NCBI RefSeq assembly: GCF_042434395.1
Contig: NZ_JBHLTP010000012.1
Span: 62,001 to 126,000, forward strand
Length of the DNA stretch: 64,000 nt
Direction of reading: 5' to 3'
Origin: Pontibacillus salicampi
Lineage (GTDB): Bacteria > Bacillota > Bacilli > Bacillales > BH030062
The notes under the pieces were generated by a model that was not told where the DNA came from, made no database searches, and saw only the letters and a program-made list of their open reading frames with translations. Positions 17,969 to 26,184 of this stretch are shown one piece after another; the first letter of the stretch is position 1, and each line of letters begins with the position of its first letter. A program made the translations under genes and the position numbers.

Positions 17969-18313
17969 ATGAAGCATACAGGGAGACATACAGATGCATT
18001 TCTTTTGTTATTCTTAACAGATGGAGATCGTTACGGGGGAGAGCTTCTACAGAAGTGCGAGAAGGAGCTTCCAGTAAACCCAATTGATAGTGCAATTATC
18101 TATCGCACATTAAAAAAATTAGAGACAGAAGGTGCAGTGGAATCGTATTTGGACACAAGTAATCATGATAAACCAATTAAAAAGTACAGGATTACTACAA
18201 TAGGAAAGAAGAAATTAGTCGATTTCCAAGTTGATATTGAATCAAAAATTAAAAATTTAACTTTTTTCATGGATAAATATAATCAATGGAATGATGAGTC
18301 TAAACATGATTAG
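17969..18313 (+). CDS. PadR-family transcriptional regulator
   Basis: A 114-residue PadR protein. The winged-helix core is visible: DAFLLLFLTDGDRYGGELLQ, then AIIYRTLKKLETEGAVESY and KKYRITTIGKKKL, followed by a short dimerisation helix. Start ATG after AGGAGGT. Two palindromes of the type ACTGTTA-N-TAACAGT sit in its promoter, so it very likely represses itself. The downstream genes for two half-permeases overlap it, so the permease is the probable regulated function. Confidence 0.85.
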   Translation: MKHTGRHTDAFLLLFLTDGDRYGGELLQKCEKELPVNPIDSAIIYRTLKKLETEGAVESYLDTSNHDKPIKKYRITTIGKKKLVDFQVDIESKIKNLTFFMDKYNQWNDESKHD

Positions 18314-18797
18314 TGGCGTAATTCTTTATGTAACAGCAATTATTGTAACTCTTATATCCTTTAAGAAAGATAAAACTAAAACTAATGAAGCTTTGTATAA
18401 AGCATGGAGGATGTTCAGAAATATTATTCCTGATGTTCTATCTATCATGCTGTTTGTCGGTCTTTCTTTATCTATTTTAACTCCATCCCTTATTTCCTCT
18501 ATTATAGGTGAACAGTCCGGAATAATCGGAGTTATTTACTCTATCCTAATTGGTTCTGTTTCTTTGATACCAAGTTTCGTGGTTTATCCACTTGGTGCTA
18601 CGTTAGTTCAAAATGGCGCTGGTCTTCCTCAAGTTGCTGCAATGATGTCATCGTTAATGTGTGTGGGAATAGTAACATTACAAATGGAACAAAAGATATT
18701 TGGACGAAGCTTTGCTTACACTAGAAACGCTGCATCTGTAATGATGTCTATCCTATTTGCACTTATTGTTTGGCTGGTGATGACATGGATGTATTAA
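18291..18797 (+). CDS. Permease half 1 (YraQ/ArsP-like, DUF318 type)
   Basis: A 168-residue membrane protein with about five helices; the recognisable block is SIIGEQSGIIGVIYSILIGS followed by IPSFVVYPLGATLVQNGAGL, as in the first or second half of the 8-to-10-helix YraQ/ArsP permeases. The frame overlaps the end of padR by 23 bases; an ATG at 18306 is an alternative start. With the next gene it would form one functional permease. Substrate unknown; ArsP members export organoarsenicals, but many relatives are uncharacterised. Confidence 0.65.
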   Translation: MMSLNMISGVILYVTAIIVTLISFKKDKTKTNEALYKAWRMFRNIIPDVLSIMLFVGLSLSILTPSLISSIIGEQSGIIGVIYSILIGSVSLIPSFVVYPLGATLVQNGAGLPQVAAMMSSLMCVGIVTLQMEQKIFGRSFAYTRNAASVMMSILFALIVWLVMTWMY

Positions 18798-19321
18798 AAA
18801 AATATCGTTTCTTTTTCATATTGTTATTCGTGCTTATTGTTATAACATGGATAAACCAGCCAATCGGGTGGCAAGCATTTCAATTAACTGGGAAAAGCAT
18901 GGTAGATATGCTATTTCTACTTCCTCCAGTATTGATTTTCGTAGGTCTCCTTGATAAATGGGTAGAAAAAGAGACAATGATTAAATACATGGGGAAAAAC
19001 TCTGGAATATACGGTATAATCTTTGGGCTACTATTAGGAGGGATTGCTGCTGGACCTCTCTATGTAGCATTTCCGATTGCAGTGTTGCTTTTGAAAAAAG
19101 GAGCGAATCTACGATATATCGTGTTCTTTTTAGGAGTCTGGACAACTGCTAAATTACCAGTAGTAATCTATGAAATATCTTCTTTCGGGGTTAAATTTAC
19201 CTTTCTTCATATTAGCTTTGGGCTCCTGTTTTACTATTGCTTAGGAATCATATACGAGAAAGTTTACGACAGCCGACAACTTTTGAAATATGATATAACA
19301 GAAAATTCCTATGATCAATAG
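18785..19321 (+). CDS. Permease half 2 (YraQ/ArsP-like, DUF318 type)
   Basis: A 178-residue membrane protein with about five helices. The block KYMGKNSGIYGIIFGLLLGG, then AAGPLYVAFPIAVLLLKKGA, parallels the corresponding block of the upstream gene (GEQSG-IIGVIYSILIGS and PLGATLVQNGAGL), showing the two are homologous halves. The start overlaps the upstream stop by 13 bases, indicating translational coupling; TTG at 18770 is an alternative. Interpretation: two-subunit version of a permease that is a single chain elsewhere. Confidence 0.65.
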   Translation: MDVLKKYRFFFILLFVLIVITWINQPIGWQAFQLTGKSMVDMLFLLPPVLIFVGLLDKWVEKETMIKYMGKNSGIYGIIFGLLLGGIAAGPLYVAFPIAVLLLKKGANLRYIVFFLGVWTTAKLPVVIYEISSFGVKFTFLHISFGLLFYYCLGIIYEKVYDSRQLLKYDITENSYDQ

Positions 19322-19475
19322 CTATAATTCTGTTTTTGGCAGGTATAGGAATGAGACTTTGGCTGGTTTTAAGTTTTCAGTAAAAGGAGGCAATTATGTA
19401 GTGTAATCATTACGCCCTGAATAGTAACGTTCATATTAAATAATCGTCTTATTACCAGAGAGGGGAGGTATTATT

Positions 19476-19928
19476 ATTAAAAAAACATCAGCAGTCATAG
19501 GACTTGTATTATTATTGGTAGCTGCCATAGGTACATTTCTTTATTTGTTAACACCTCCAGAACATCCAATTCCACATGTGAAAACAGATGGAATTAGCGT
19601 ACCTGTAACAGAGGGTTCTTATTGTTGGGAAGGCCCTTTATCTGCTAATTGTGTAGATAAAGTTTACGCCAACCCTATAGAAATGGGGAAACAACATGAA
19701 CCAACAGATGTAATGCCGAACCAAACAATTAAAATTACCTTTGATACGATGCCTACTAAAAATAGTCTAAAGATAGAACGATGGATAGAAGGGGGATCCT
19801 CTGAGAAGGTTAAGCTTAACCATAGTAAGTTACATGCTCCCTCCCAAAAAGGAACCTATTTTTACCTCATAACAGCTAACTGGGAACAAGGGGATGGAAA
19901 ATATTCTTTTTCTATTAAAGTAGAATAA
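19476..19928 (+). CDS. Exported/anchored protein of unknown function, apparent ATT start
   Basis: Reading from an ATT at 19476 gives 150 residues beginning KKTSAVIGLVLLLVAAIGTF, an ideal signal peptide or N-terminal anchor, with AGGGGAGGT six bases upstream. The only classical start, TTG at 19515, would cut the signal in half and has no binding site. The body carries ISVPVTEGSYCWEGPLSANC, with a Cys pair, and strands resembling small Ig-like folds (YFYLITANWEQGDGKYSFSI). The family seems to be a Bacillus extracytoplasmic one with the GSYCW motif, function unknown. Possibly cotranscribed with the permease genes. Confidence 0.6.
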   Translation: MKKTSAVIGLVLLLVAAIGTFLYLLTPPEHPIPHVKTDGISVPVTEGSYCWEGPLSANCVDKVYANPIEMGKQHEPTDVMPNQTIKITFDTMPTKNSLKIERWIEGGSSEKVKLNHSKLHAPSQKGTYFYLITANWEQGDGKYSFSIKVE

Positions 19929-20182
19929 GGAATTTATAAGCACTATGTTGGAACCTCCAATGTAACTTTATAATACCGTCCACATTTTTATATCTCTAAA
20001 AATATTTCTTGTTTCCCTTGCGCTAAAGTGCACTTCAACCTCTATAGTATTATTTATCAGCCAGATGAGAAGACAAAACAGATAAAACGCCCAGCTAAAA
20101 TCAAAGAATGGTTGAGTATGACAAGACATCACAGGATAAGGTTAGGTTGGCAGATTTATTAATAAGAAGAGGTGGGATGACT

Positions 20183-21037
20183 ATGCAAAAGCAAATTGCA
20201 GTAGTAACAGGAACTTCAACAGGATTAGGACTAGGGATGACAGAAGTACTAGCAAAAGCTGGGTGGAAAGTGTACGCAACGATGAGAAATCTTGAAAAAG
20301 CAGGTGGAATTCACGACCTGCAGCAAGAAGGATTTGATATTGAACTGCTGCAGCTAGATGTGCAAGCACAGGAATCAATTGACCAGGCCATTCAGACGGT
20401 TATAGATAAGGACGGCAAAATTGATCTGTTCATCAACAACGCCGGTATCGGCTTCGTTAAGACAACCGAGCAGTTGACAGAAGAAGAGTATCAGAACGTG
20501 TTCGATATTAATACCTTTGGACAGATCCGCGCGACCAAAGCAGTCCTACCGCACATGAGAGAACAAAAACAGGGGCGTATCGTATCGATTTCTTCAGTAG
20601 GAGGCCTTGTTGGACAGCCACTCAATGAAATTTACTGCGCATCCAAATTCGCGCTTGAGGGGTATTACGAGAGCCTCGCGTCGTACATCACACCATATTT
20701 CGGTGTCGAGTTTATGATTGTTGAGCCCGGAGGCATCTCATCTGAATTCGTGAATTCCATTATTGCCGATTTAGAGAAACATGGGGGATTCCCTAAAGGG
20801 GATTATGAGCAAGTATTTAACGATTACACGGGAGAACGCATCGGTCGCGAAGAAGGCGTCTTCCAAACACCGGAAGAGGTGGCAGAAGTAATATTCGAAC
20901 AACTGAACGCAGACGAACTGCCGCTTCGCATTCGCACATCCTCATGGGCCGAGAACTTCACCAAATTTAAAACCGAAGCCGATCCGACTGGACGCAAGCA
21001 GAGAGACTACGTGGTCTCCAGCCTTCTAGGTAAATGA
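20183..21037 (+). CDS. Short-chain dehydrogenase/reductase
   Basis: A 284-residue classical SDR. NAD(P) motif TGTSTGLG near residues 9-16, NNAG at about 88, catalytic Ser in SISSVGG and the YCASK pair. The start is the ATG eight bases after AAGAGGTGG; a longer frame back to 20108 has no binding site. From about 20400 the gene is clearly richer in G and C at third positions than its neighbours (for example ATCAACAACGCCGGTATCGG), which suggests a different origin or recent transfer. Substrate unknown. Ends at a terminator. Confidence 0.82.
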   Translation: MQKQIAVVTGTSTGLGLGMTEVLAKAGWKVYATMRNLEKAGGIHDLQQEGFDIELLQLDVQAQESIDQAIQTVIDKDGKIDLFINNAGIGFVKTTEQLTEEEYQNVFDINTFGQIRATKAVLPHMREQKQGRIVSISSVGGLVGQPLNEIYCASKFALEGYYESLASYITPYFGVEFMIVEPGGISSEFVNSIIADLEKHGGFPKGDYEQVFNDYTGERIGREEGVFQTPEEVAEVIFEQLNADELPLRIRTSSWAENFTKFKTEADPTGRKQRDYVVSSLLGK

Positions 21038-21101
21038 TAGAAAAACGAGCGAAGCTTATACTGAAATATCCTCCATTAAGACAGTTTAATACAAAGCCTT
21101 T

Positions 21102-21138
21102 AAAGATGATTACGGTATTGTACCGCGGTCATCTTTTT
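21102..21138 (+). terminator. Terminator after the SDR gene
   Basis: AAAGATGA...CGGT pairs with ACCG...TCATCTTT (21102-21133) and is followed by a T run. Confidence 0.75.
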
Positions 21139-21279
21139 TCAATGGAACTGTTAAAGACTACAGATGATGATAAGTTATCGTAATGGAAGGTCCCCTTTGA
21201 AATATGATTGGCGTCCTTAATAGACTAATGGACTTGAAATATACATTAAGAGTAGAATTCTCTTCTCCACGTAAGAAAA

Positions 21280-21326
21280 GCCCCCTATAAAGTAGACTTT
21301 TTCAAATTGTCTACTCTATAGAGGGC
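21280..21326 (-). terminator. Terminator of the alcohol dehydrogenase gene
   Basis: An 18-base imperfect stem, 21280-21297 (GCCCCCTATAAAGTAGAC) with 21309-21326 (GTCTACTCTATAGAGGGC), loop 11 bases. On the minus strand it is followed by CTTTTCTT. It lies 45 bases past the stop codon. Confidence 0.75.
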
Positions 21327-21371
21327 ACTTAATTCTATTTCTGAGCTTTGTTTCTTTCTGGTTCTAATTAT

Positions 21372-22544
21372 TTACGCTTTTACTAAAGATTCCTTGCCAT
21401 AGAAAGAAGCTTTAAATAAATCCTTCATCTGCTTTAGACTAGTTTCACGTGGATTAGTGCCTGTGCACGGATCCTCCATTGCATTTTCAGCCATTGTGTC
21501 AACATGCTTATTAAACTCTTCTTCGGTTACACCGTAGTCTTGTAGGGTAGTAGCAAGACCAAGATCCTTGTTCAATTGATAAATATAATCGACAAGGGAA
21601 TCAGTCAATTCTGTGTCGTTATTTCCTCCTAGATTAAGACGACGGGCAATTTCAGCAAAACGATCTTCCACAACCTCTCTGTTAAACTGAATAACATAAG
21701 GGAGGTAGATTGCATTAGCATAGCCATGCGGAATGCCGAACGTTGGACCACTTTTATGAGCAAGGCTGTGCACGTTACCAAGTACAGCGTTAGCAAAGGC
21801 CATGCCTGCCATTGCTTGGATTGTGTGCATCTTCTTAGCAGCTTGCTGGTCGCCTTGATAAGAGGCAAGAAGGTTATTTTTTATTACTTCAGCTCCGCCT
21901 AGTGACAGGATATCCGTGTACATTGTACGCGGTTTTGCTACATAAGCTTCGATAGTGTGTGTGAATGCGTCCATACCAGTGTATGCAGCAATGTGCTTTG
22001 GAAGCTCTTCAATCATAACCGGATCAATTATAGCAACGTCAGGTGTTAGTTCAAAGTCAGCTACTGGATATTTCACATTCGTAGTTTCATCTGCTACAAC
22101 TGAAAGGTTGGATACTTCAGAACCACTTCCGCTTGTAGTCGGAATACCAGCAAACTTTGCTTTATTGCGAAGACGCGGCAATTCAAATGGCTTAATTGCA
22201 TCTTTAAAATCAAGGTCCGGATGCTCATAATAGAGCCAGATAGCTTTAGCTGAATCCATTGCAGATCCGCCGCCGATACCAATAATCCAATCAGGCTGGA
22301 ACTGCTCCAGATCCTTTGCACCCTGCTTGACCATTTCAAAGGTTGGCTCGGTATTGAAGCCCTCCAGTACTTCTGTTTCTATATTGGCAGCGGCCAGGTT
22401 TTCTTGTATCTTAGTGAGATTTCCGTTACGTTTAACAGAACCTCCTCCAATAACAAGAGCGGCCTTATTCCCTTCAAAAGACTTTAATACCTCAAGGGCA
22501 TTTTCTTCAAAATAAATATCACGCGGAATAGTAAAACGACTCAT
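21372..22544 (-). CDS. Iron-dependent (group III) alcohol dehydrogenase
   Basis: A 390-residue NAD(P)-dependent Fe-ADH. Seen: GIGGGSAMDSAKAIW (coenzyme region, about 89-103), GIPTTSGSGSE, and metal ligands Asp192 and His196 in GMDAFTHTIEA with further histidines at about 259-263 and His273 in GIPHGYANAIYLPY. Binding site AAGGAGG nine bases before ATG. B. subtilis GbsB, which oxidises choline, belongs to this family, but this gene is 6.5 kb away from gbsA and is more like butanol dehydrogenases, so I do not call it gbsB. Single gene with its own terminator. Confidence 0.85.
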   Translation of the reverse strand: MSRFTIPRDIYFEENALEVLKSFEGNKAALVIGGGSVKRNGNLTKIQENLAAANIETEVLEGFNTEPTFEMVKQGAKDLEQFQPDWIIGIGGGSAMDSAKAIWLYYEHPDLDFKDAIKPFELPRLRNKAKFAGIPTTSGSGSEVSNLSVVADETTNVKYPVADFELTPDVAIIDPVMIEELPKHIAAYTGMDAFTHTIEAYVAKPRTMYTDILSLGGAEVIKNNLLASYQGDQQAAKKMHTIQAMAGMAFANAVLGNVHSLAHKSGPTFGIPHGYANAIYLPYVIQFNREVVEDRFAEIARRLNLGGNNDTELTDSLVDYIYQLNKDLGLATTLQDYGVTEEEFNKHVDTMAENAMEDPCTGTNPRETSLKQMKDLFKASFYGKESLVKA

Positions 22545-22908
22545 AAAAAAATTGCCTCCTTACGTTGGCACAAATGATTATTAGTGTAAAAACTACCTCT
22601 AGCATACAAGGAGAAAAATTCTTGTTTTCTCCAAAATATTTAGGAGGTTTCTCTAAGGAGAAAGAAGCTTTTACTAGATGTTGGATTCCCTTTTTGTTTT
22701 TATTTAAACACAGGGATGTATGATGGGGTAGGAGATGGCTGGATAGATGTTCGATACTATTAATGGGAAATATGTACCGAAGAGTCATGCTATTACATAA
22801 TTTAAACAAAGTCATGTCGTGGACAGGCGTATTAAAAGCGTAAGAAATACGGTCTTTAAAGGTGCACGTCGCGCCTCAATTATCAAAACCTTGTATGCCA
22901 AGCGTTTA
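22545..22908. other. Intergenic region, no supported gene
   Basis: About 360 bases upstream of the alcohol dehydrogenase. No coding signal was seen; the sequence before the terminator at 22909 may be flanking DNA of the decayed element to the right. Confidence 0.35.
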
Positions 22909-22936
22909 CCCTCTATGCTCCAAAGAGGGGTTTTTT
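22909..22936 (+). terminator. Terminator hairpin
   Basis: CCCTCT (22909-22914) and AGAGGG (22924-22929), loop 9 bases, followed by six Ts. No gene on the plus strand ends just before it, so it may be a relic. Confidence 0.5.
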
Positions 22937-22939
22937 AAT

Positions 22940-23150
22940 ATGCGAACATAGGTTTGAATACCCCGAGTAAAATTTTATGTACACCTGGAACATTTCCGCT
23001 GTTTTTTTCCTTAGTTTCCTCAGTCACATGAAAATGTCCATCGTAGTTTGAATATGACCGAGTCGAGTTTGAACATCTTTAATACAAGCACCGGCCGCAA
23101 ACAACAAGCTCGCATGTGTATGTCTCAATGCGTGATAAATGCTTTTTAGG
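22940..23150 (-). pseudogene. Tyrosine recombinase (phage-type integrase) C-terminal relic
   Basis: The minus strand encodes HALRHTHASLLFAAGACIKD followed by VQTRLGHIQTTMDIF, which is the HxLRHTHA...LGH box of phage integrases with the catalytic His-x2-Arg. Downstream the match jumps frame twice: HVTEETKEK in one frame, then KTAEMFQVYIKF in another. The catalytic tyrosine position (normally ...TTMDIYxH) reads F. There is no N-terminal part. This is a decayed end of an integrase and marks a former insertion of a mobile element. Confidence 0.7.
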
Positions 23151-23399
23151 ATATTTTCATGAGAAACGTCTTAATTAACGGTATGGCTATCATCATAGTA
23201 GCGAACAAGAAAAGGAAACCGATTCCTTTTCTTTTCTTATTCAATTCAAGAATCCCCCAGACAGCCATTGCACCAATAATAAAACCAGTAACCAACTGTA
23301 CTAATGATGGCATTAATATTTCATAGTTTCCGGAGATAAATGAATAAAAAGCTACTAAAATACTTATGTAGCTATTAAAACCTTAATAACTTTAGGCAT
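23146..23399 (-). pseudogene. YczI-like (DUF3953) small membrane protein, frameshifted
   Basis: An ATG at 23399 with AAGGAAG upstream opens MPKVIKVLIAT and stops at once; shifting frame near 23370 gives SYISILVAFYSFISGNYEIL, then two helices, a KKRKG turn and FLFLFATMMIAIPLIKTFL, stopping at 23146. Joined, it is an 84-residue protein with the layout of the YczI/DUF3953 family. The total length of 254 bases is not a multiple of three, confirming the shift. It directly abuts the integrase relic. Confidence 0.5.
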
Positions 23400-23643
23400 C
23401 TATATACTTCCTTAATGTCACTGAAGCGATTGGAATGGAAACCATAATATAAACTTATAAAATGCTACCAAAATTAAGCTAAAGGTCGAAATGTAATTTA
23501 TGTTTACTAATTGGGTAACTACGTTGAAATAAAGTAAAAAGTCTAAGCCTATTTCAGTGAAATAATATTCCTCTTACAATCGGAGATTTTCCCCCATTAC
23601 GATAGTTTTCATTACACTACTTTCATAAATGTATCAAATGCTA
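23400..23643. other. Intergenic region
   Basis: AT-rich spacer between the YczI-like relic and the padR operator region. No gene seen. Confidence 0.35.
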
Positions 23644-23706
23644 TTGACTATTCAGTTGAACTGTATTAAGTTTATATAAAGCCCCACTATATAGTTCAAC
23701 TGAATA
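23644..23706 (+). promoter_or_regulatory. PadR promoter/operator with widely spaced inverted repeat
   Basis: TATTCAGTTGAACT (23649-23662) is perfectly repeated in inverted form as AGTTCAACTGAATA (23693-23706). Each half is itself a dyad around AGTTNAACT. The left half begins inside a -35-like TTGACT (23644-23649); the right half ends just before the ribosome binding site. Likely PadR autoregulation sites. Confidence 0.65.
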
Positions 23707-23718
23707 TGAGGTGAAAGT

Positions 23719-24036
23719 ATGAAGCATAAATTACTGCCGCTGTCTGAAACCATGCATTATATTTTATTAGCTCTCCGTGAGCCACTTCACGGATATGCAG
23801 TAATGCAAAAGATAGGGAAAATGAGTAATGGTTCAGTCATTTTAGCTGCTGGTACATTGTACGGTGCAATGGACAACTTGAATAAACAAGGCTGGATTGA
23901 ACCTGTAGGGAGTTCAGGTCGCAGAAAAATATATAGGATAACCACTGAAGGAAGCGCCATTTTGAAATCAGAAAAAGAAAGGTTAATGCATATGTTATCC
24001 TTGTATGAGGAAGGTGAATCGGATGAAGAGGTTTAA
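23719..24036 (+). CDS. PadR-family transcriptional regulator
   Basis: A 105-residue PadR protein. Core blocks: MHYILLALREPLHGYAVMQK, then ILAAGTLYGAMDNLNKQGWI and GRRKIYRITTEGSAIL. ATG after GAGGTG. A 14-bp perfect inverted repeat flanks its promoter. It overlaps the downstream DUF2812 gene by 14 bases; the PadR-DUF2812 pair recurs in Firmicutes, where DUF2812 proteins are thought to be membrane partners controlled by the regulator. Confidence 0.85.
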   Translation: MKHKLLPLSETMHYILLALREPLHGYAVMQKIGKMSNGSVILAAGTLYGAMDNLNKQGWIEPVGSSGRRKIYRITTEGSAILKSEKERLMHMLSLYEEGESDEEV

Positions 24037-24589
24037 GGTATTTTTTAATATTGAAAAAGAAGAGCAATGGCTGAACGAACAATTACAGAAAGGCTTTCGA
24101 TGTACACAGGTTAATGGATATGGGATGTACACATTTGAAAAAACTGATAAGAGATATATTATTCGACTTGATTATCAAGATAAATTATCTAAGGAAGCAT
24201 TCGAGGAATACAAAGGGATTTACGAGGATTTTGGCTGGAACTATATTAAGGGTCCTTGGCTCGGCGGAAAAAGGTTTTGGCAAAAAGAAGATGATGGTCA
24301 AAATGAAATCTTCTCTGATCGCCAATCACAGAGTAATTATTATAAAAGATTATTAAGTTACTCATTTTGGCCGGGAATGCTTTGTTTAGCTTATTCTTCT
24401 ATGATTTACAAGGATACAAGATTATATCACGGAGATCTTTGGGGAATGAATGGCTCCTTATTTTGGAAAGCATTTTTCTTTGAAACTCCATTTGTCCTAG
24501 TTAAGTTGCTTCCTGGGCTTATGGTAATCTTTTTCAGTATATTTTATTATAAAACTTATCGACAGTATGCAATGTTGAAAGAAAAATAA
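24023..24589 (+). CDS. DUF2812 membrane protein
   Basis: A 188-residue protein. N-terminal soluble DUF2812 domain (residues 1-100) shows MKRFKVFFNIEKEEQWLNEQ, FRCTQVNGYGMYTFEK and the typical DFGWNYIKGPWLGGKRFWQK; two transmembrane helices follow (about 113-130 and 152-176) with a basic tail. The start at ATG 24023 follows AAGGTG and lies inside the end of padR, giving translational coupling. Function of the family is unknown. Confidence 0.75.
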   Translation: MKRFKVFFNIEKEEQWLNEQLQKGFRCTQVNGYGMYTFEKTDKRYIIRLDYQDKLSKEAFEEYKGIYEDFGWNYIKGPWLGGKRFWQKEDDGQNEIFSDRQSQSNYYKRLLSYSFWPGMLCLAYSSMIYKDTRLYHGDLWGMNGSLFWKAFFFETPFVLVKLLPGLMVIFFSIFYYKTYRQYAMLKEK

Positions 24590-24754
24590 GTTTATAATGT
24601 GCAAGTAAAATATCAGGCCCATTTCTTTAATTATACAGCCTTTAAAAAGTGTTAGCGTACATACCTATTACACTTATTGACATCCATTTCGACAATGGAT
24701 ACAACTTTGAAGCCATCTATTATTTTAATTCCAAATGAATCTATTGAAATAACG

Positions 24755-24791
24755 AAAAGACGCATTACCTTTACAAGTAATACGTCTTTTT
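24755..24791. terminator. Bidirectional terminator between DUF2812 gene and hmp
   Basis: AAAAGACGCATTAC (24755-24768) pairs with GTAATACGTCTTTT (24777-24790), one mismatch, with A and T runs on both sides. It sits 18 bases from the hmp stop. Confidence 0.75.
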
Positions 24792-24808
24792 CCTATAACA
24801 GATGTATA

Positions 24809-26026
24809 TTACTCTTCAATCGTACTGACGGGGCTAAATGCTTCGTACTGTCGATGCTGATCTGGAACTCCCCACTCTTGTAGTGCGTTATTTACTACCT
24901 TCATAAACGGAATGGGTCCACAGAAATAAAAGTCTTTCCTATTATCATCTAAAATAGTTTCAAACCATTCTTTCTCTATTAATCCTTCTTTATCAAAATT
25001 ACCATCCTGCCTGTCTTGTTCTGTTGGGTTAGAGTAAATGAAATAAGATGTTACATTATCATGCTGCCTAGTTATCTCTAAGATTTCTTCCCGTAAAGCA
25101 TGCACCTCGCCATTCTGTGCCGCGTGAATAAAAGTGATTTCCCGTGCTTGGTTTTCGTGAATTGCATTTTTAAGCATGCTCATCATTGGTGTAATCCCTA
25201 CGCCTCCGCTTATTAAGACAAGAGGCATGCTTTCAGTAGCTACAGTAAATTCTCCAGCAGGCGCTGTAACTTGTAGAACATCACCTTCTCCAGCCTGTTG
25301 ATGTAAATAATTCGAAACTTTCCCAGCAGGTGTTTCTTCCGTACCATCTTCTCGTTTCACACTAATGCGATAATAGTCATTTCCTGGAGCATCAGAGAGA
25401 CTATAGTGCCGCATATGAGAGTATTGATCTCCTTCAATGTCAACCTGCAATGTTATATATTGACCAGCTTGATAGATTGGTAACGGCATTTTATCCTGTG
25501 GCTTTAAGTAGAAGGAGGTAATGACGTTGCTCTCTTTAATTTTCCTATCGATAACGAAGGAACGTAGACCTTTCCAACCTCCAACCTCTTGTTCCACTTG
25601 CTTATATAGCTCACTTTCAATATCAATGAAGATAGTTGCTATCTCTTGATAAGCTCGTGCCCATGCTTCCATTATTTCCTCATTTACACCGTCACCAAGC
25701 ACATCCTTGACCGCTTCTAGTAGGGTTTCTCCGACAATTGGATATTGTTCTGCTTTCACGCCAAGAGCTCTATGCTTTTCAGTTACCCTTTCGACCATTC
25801 CTTTTACGGCCCCCAGGTTATCTATGTGTTCCCCTGCCATATACACAGCATAAGCTAATGCGTCTTGCTGTATTCCTCTTTGTTGGTTGGTTTGGTTAAA
25901 GATGTTATAAAGGGAAGGTGCTTTGGAAAAAAGTAATTCGTAAAACCGAACTCCAATAGCATGACTATTCTCTCCTAAAACTGGTGCAGTACTCTTCACG
26001 ATTTCAATTGTCCTTGAATCTAACAT
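24809..26026 (-). CDS. hmp: Flavohemoglobin, nitric oxide dioxygenase
   Basis: A 405-residue flavohemoglobin that converts nitric oxide to nitrate using oxygen and NAD(P)H. Globin domain 1-140 with distal Tyr29 (GVRFYELLF) and proximal His85 (TEKHRALGV) plus the EQYPIVGE block; FAD domain with RHYSLSD and the YRISVKRE strand; NAD domain with LISGGVGITPMMSM and YFCGPIPFM. Length and order are those of the family. It is divergent from an NsrR regulator gene, a classic NO-response arrangement. Start ATG with AAGGAAG upstream. Confidence 0.95.
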   Translation of the reverse strand: MLDSRTIEIVKSTAPVLGENSHAIGVRFYELLFSKAPSLYNIFNQTNQQRGIQQDALAYAVYMAGEHIDNLGAVKGMVERVTEKHRALGVKAEQYPIVGETLLEAVKDVLGDGVNEEIMEAWARAYQEIATIFIDIESELYKQVEQEVGGWKGLRSFVIDRKIKESNVITSFYLKPQDKMPLPIYQAGQYITLQVDIEGDQYSHMRHYSLSDAPGNDYYRISVKREDGTEETPAGKVSNYLHQQAGEGDVLQVTAPAGEFTVATESMPLVLISGGVGITPMMSMLKNAIHENQAREITFIHAAQNGEVHALREEILEITRQHDNVTSYFIYSNPTEQDRQDGNFDKEGLIEKEWFETILDDNRKDFYFCGPIPFMKVVNNALQEWGVPDQHRQYEAFSPVSTIEE

Positions 26027-26124
26027 AATATTACTTCCTTTCTCTCTTTTAGTAGATTAATTGATGTTTGCTCACTTTTTGTTCCTCCTATATATTAAGG
26101 CTATGGTAAACTATAAATAAAAAC

Positions 26125-26155
26125 AACATTTTACATGCAACTTTTCTAAAATGTT
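26125..26155. promoter_or_regulatory. Inverted repeat in the hmp-nsrR intergenic region
   Basis: AACATTTT (26125-26132) and AAAATGTT (26148-26155) are a perfect inverted repeat with 15 bases between, located between the two divergent starts. A candidate NsrR-type operator, although the spacing differs from the compact B. subtilis site. Confidence 0.4.
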
Positions 26156-26184
26156 CACAAATACAATATATGGGAGTGGGTATG

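Noticed and set aside
21372..22544. Calling the iron-dependent alcohol dehydrogenase gbsB
   Set aside because: It belongs to the same broad family but is 6.5 kb from gbsA, separated by many genes, and betA already supplies choline oxidation.
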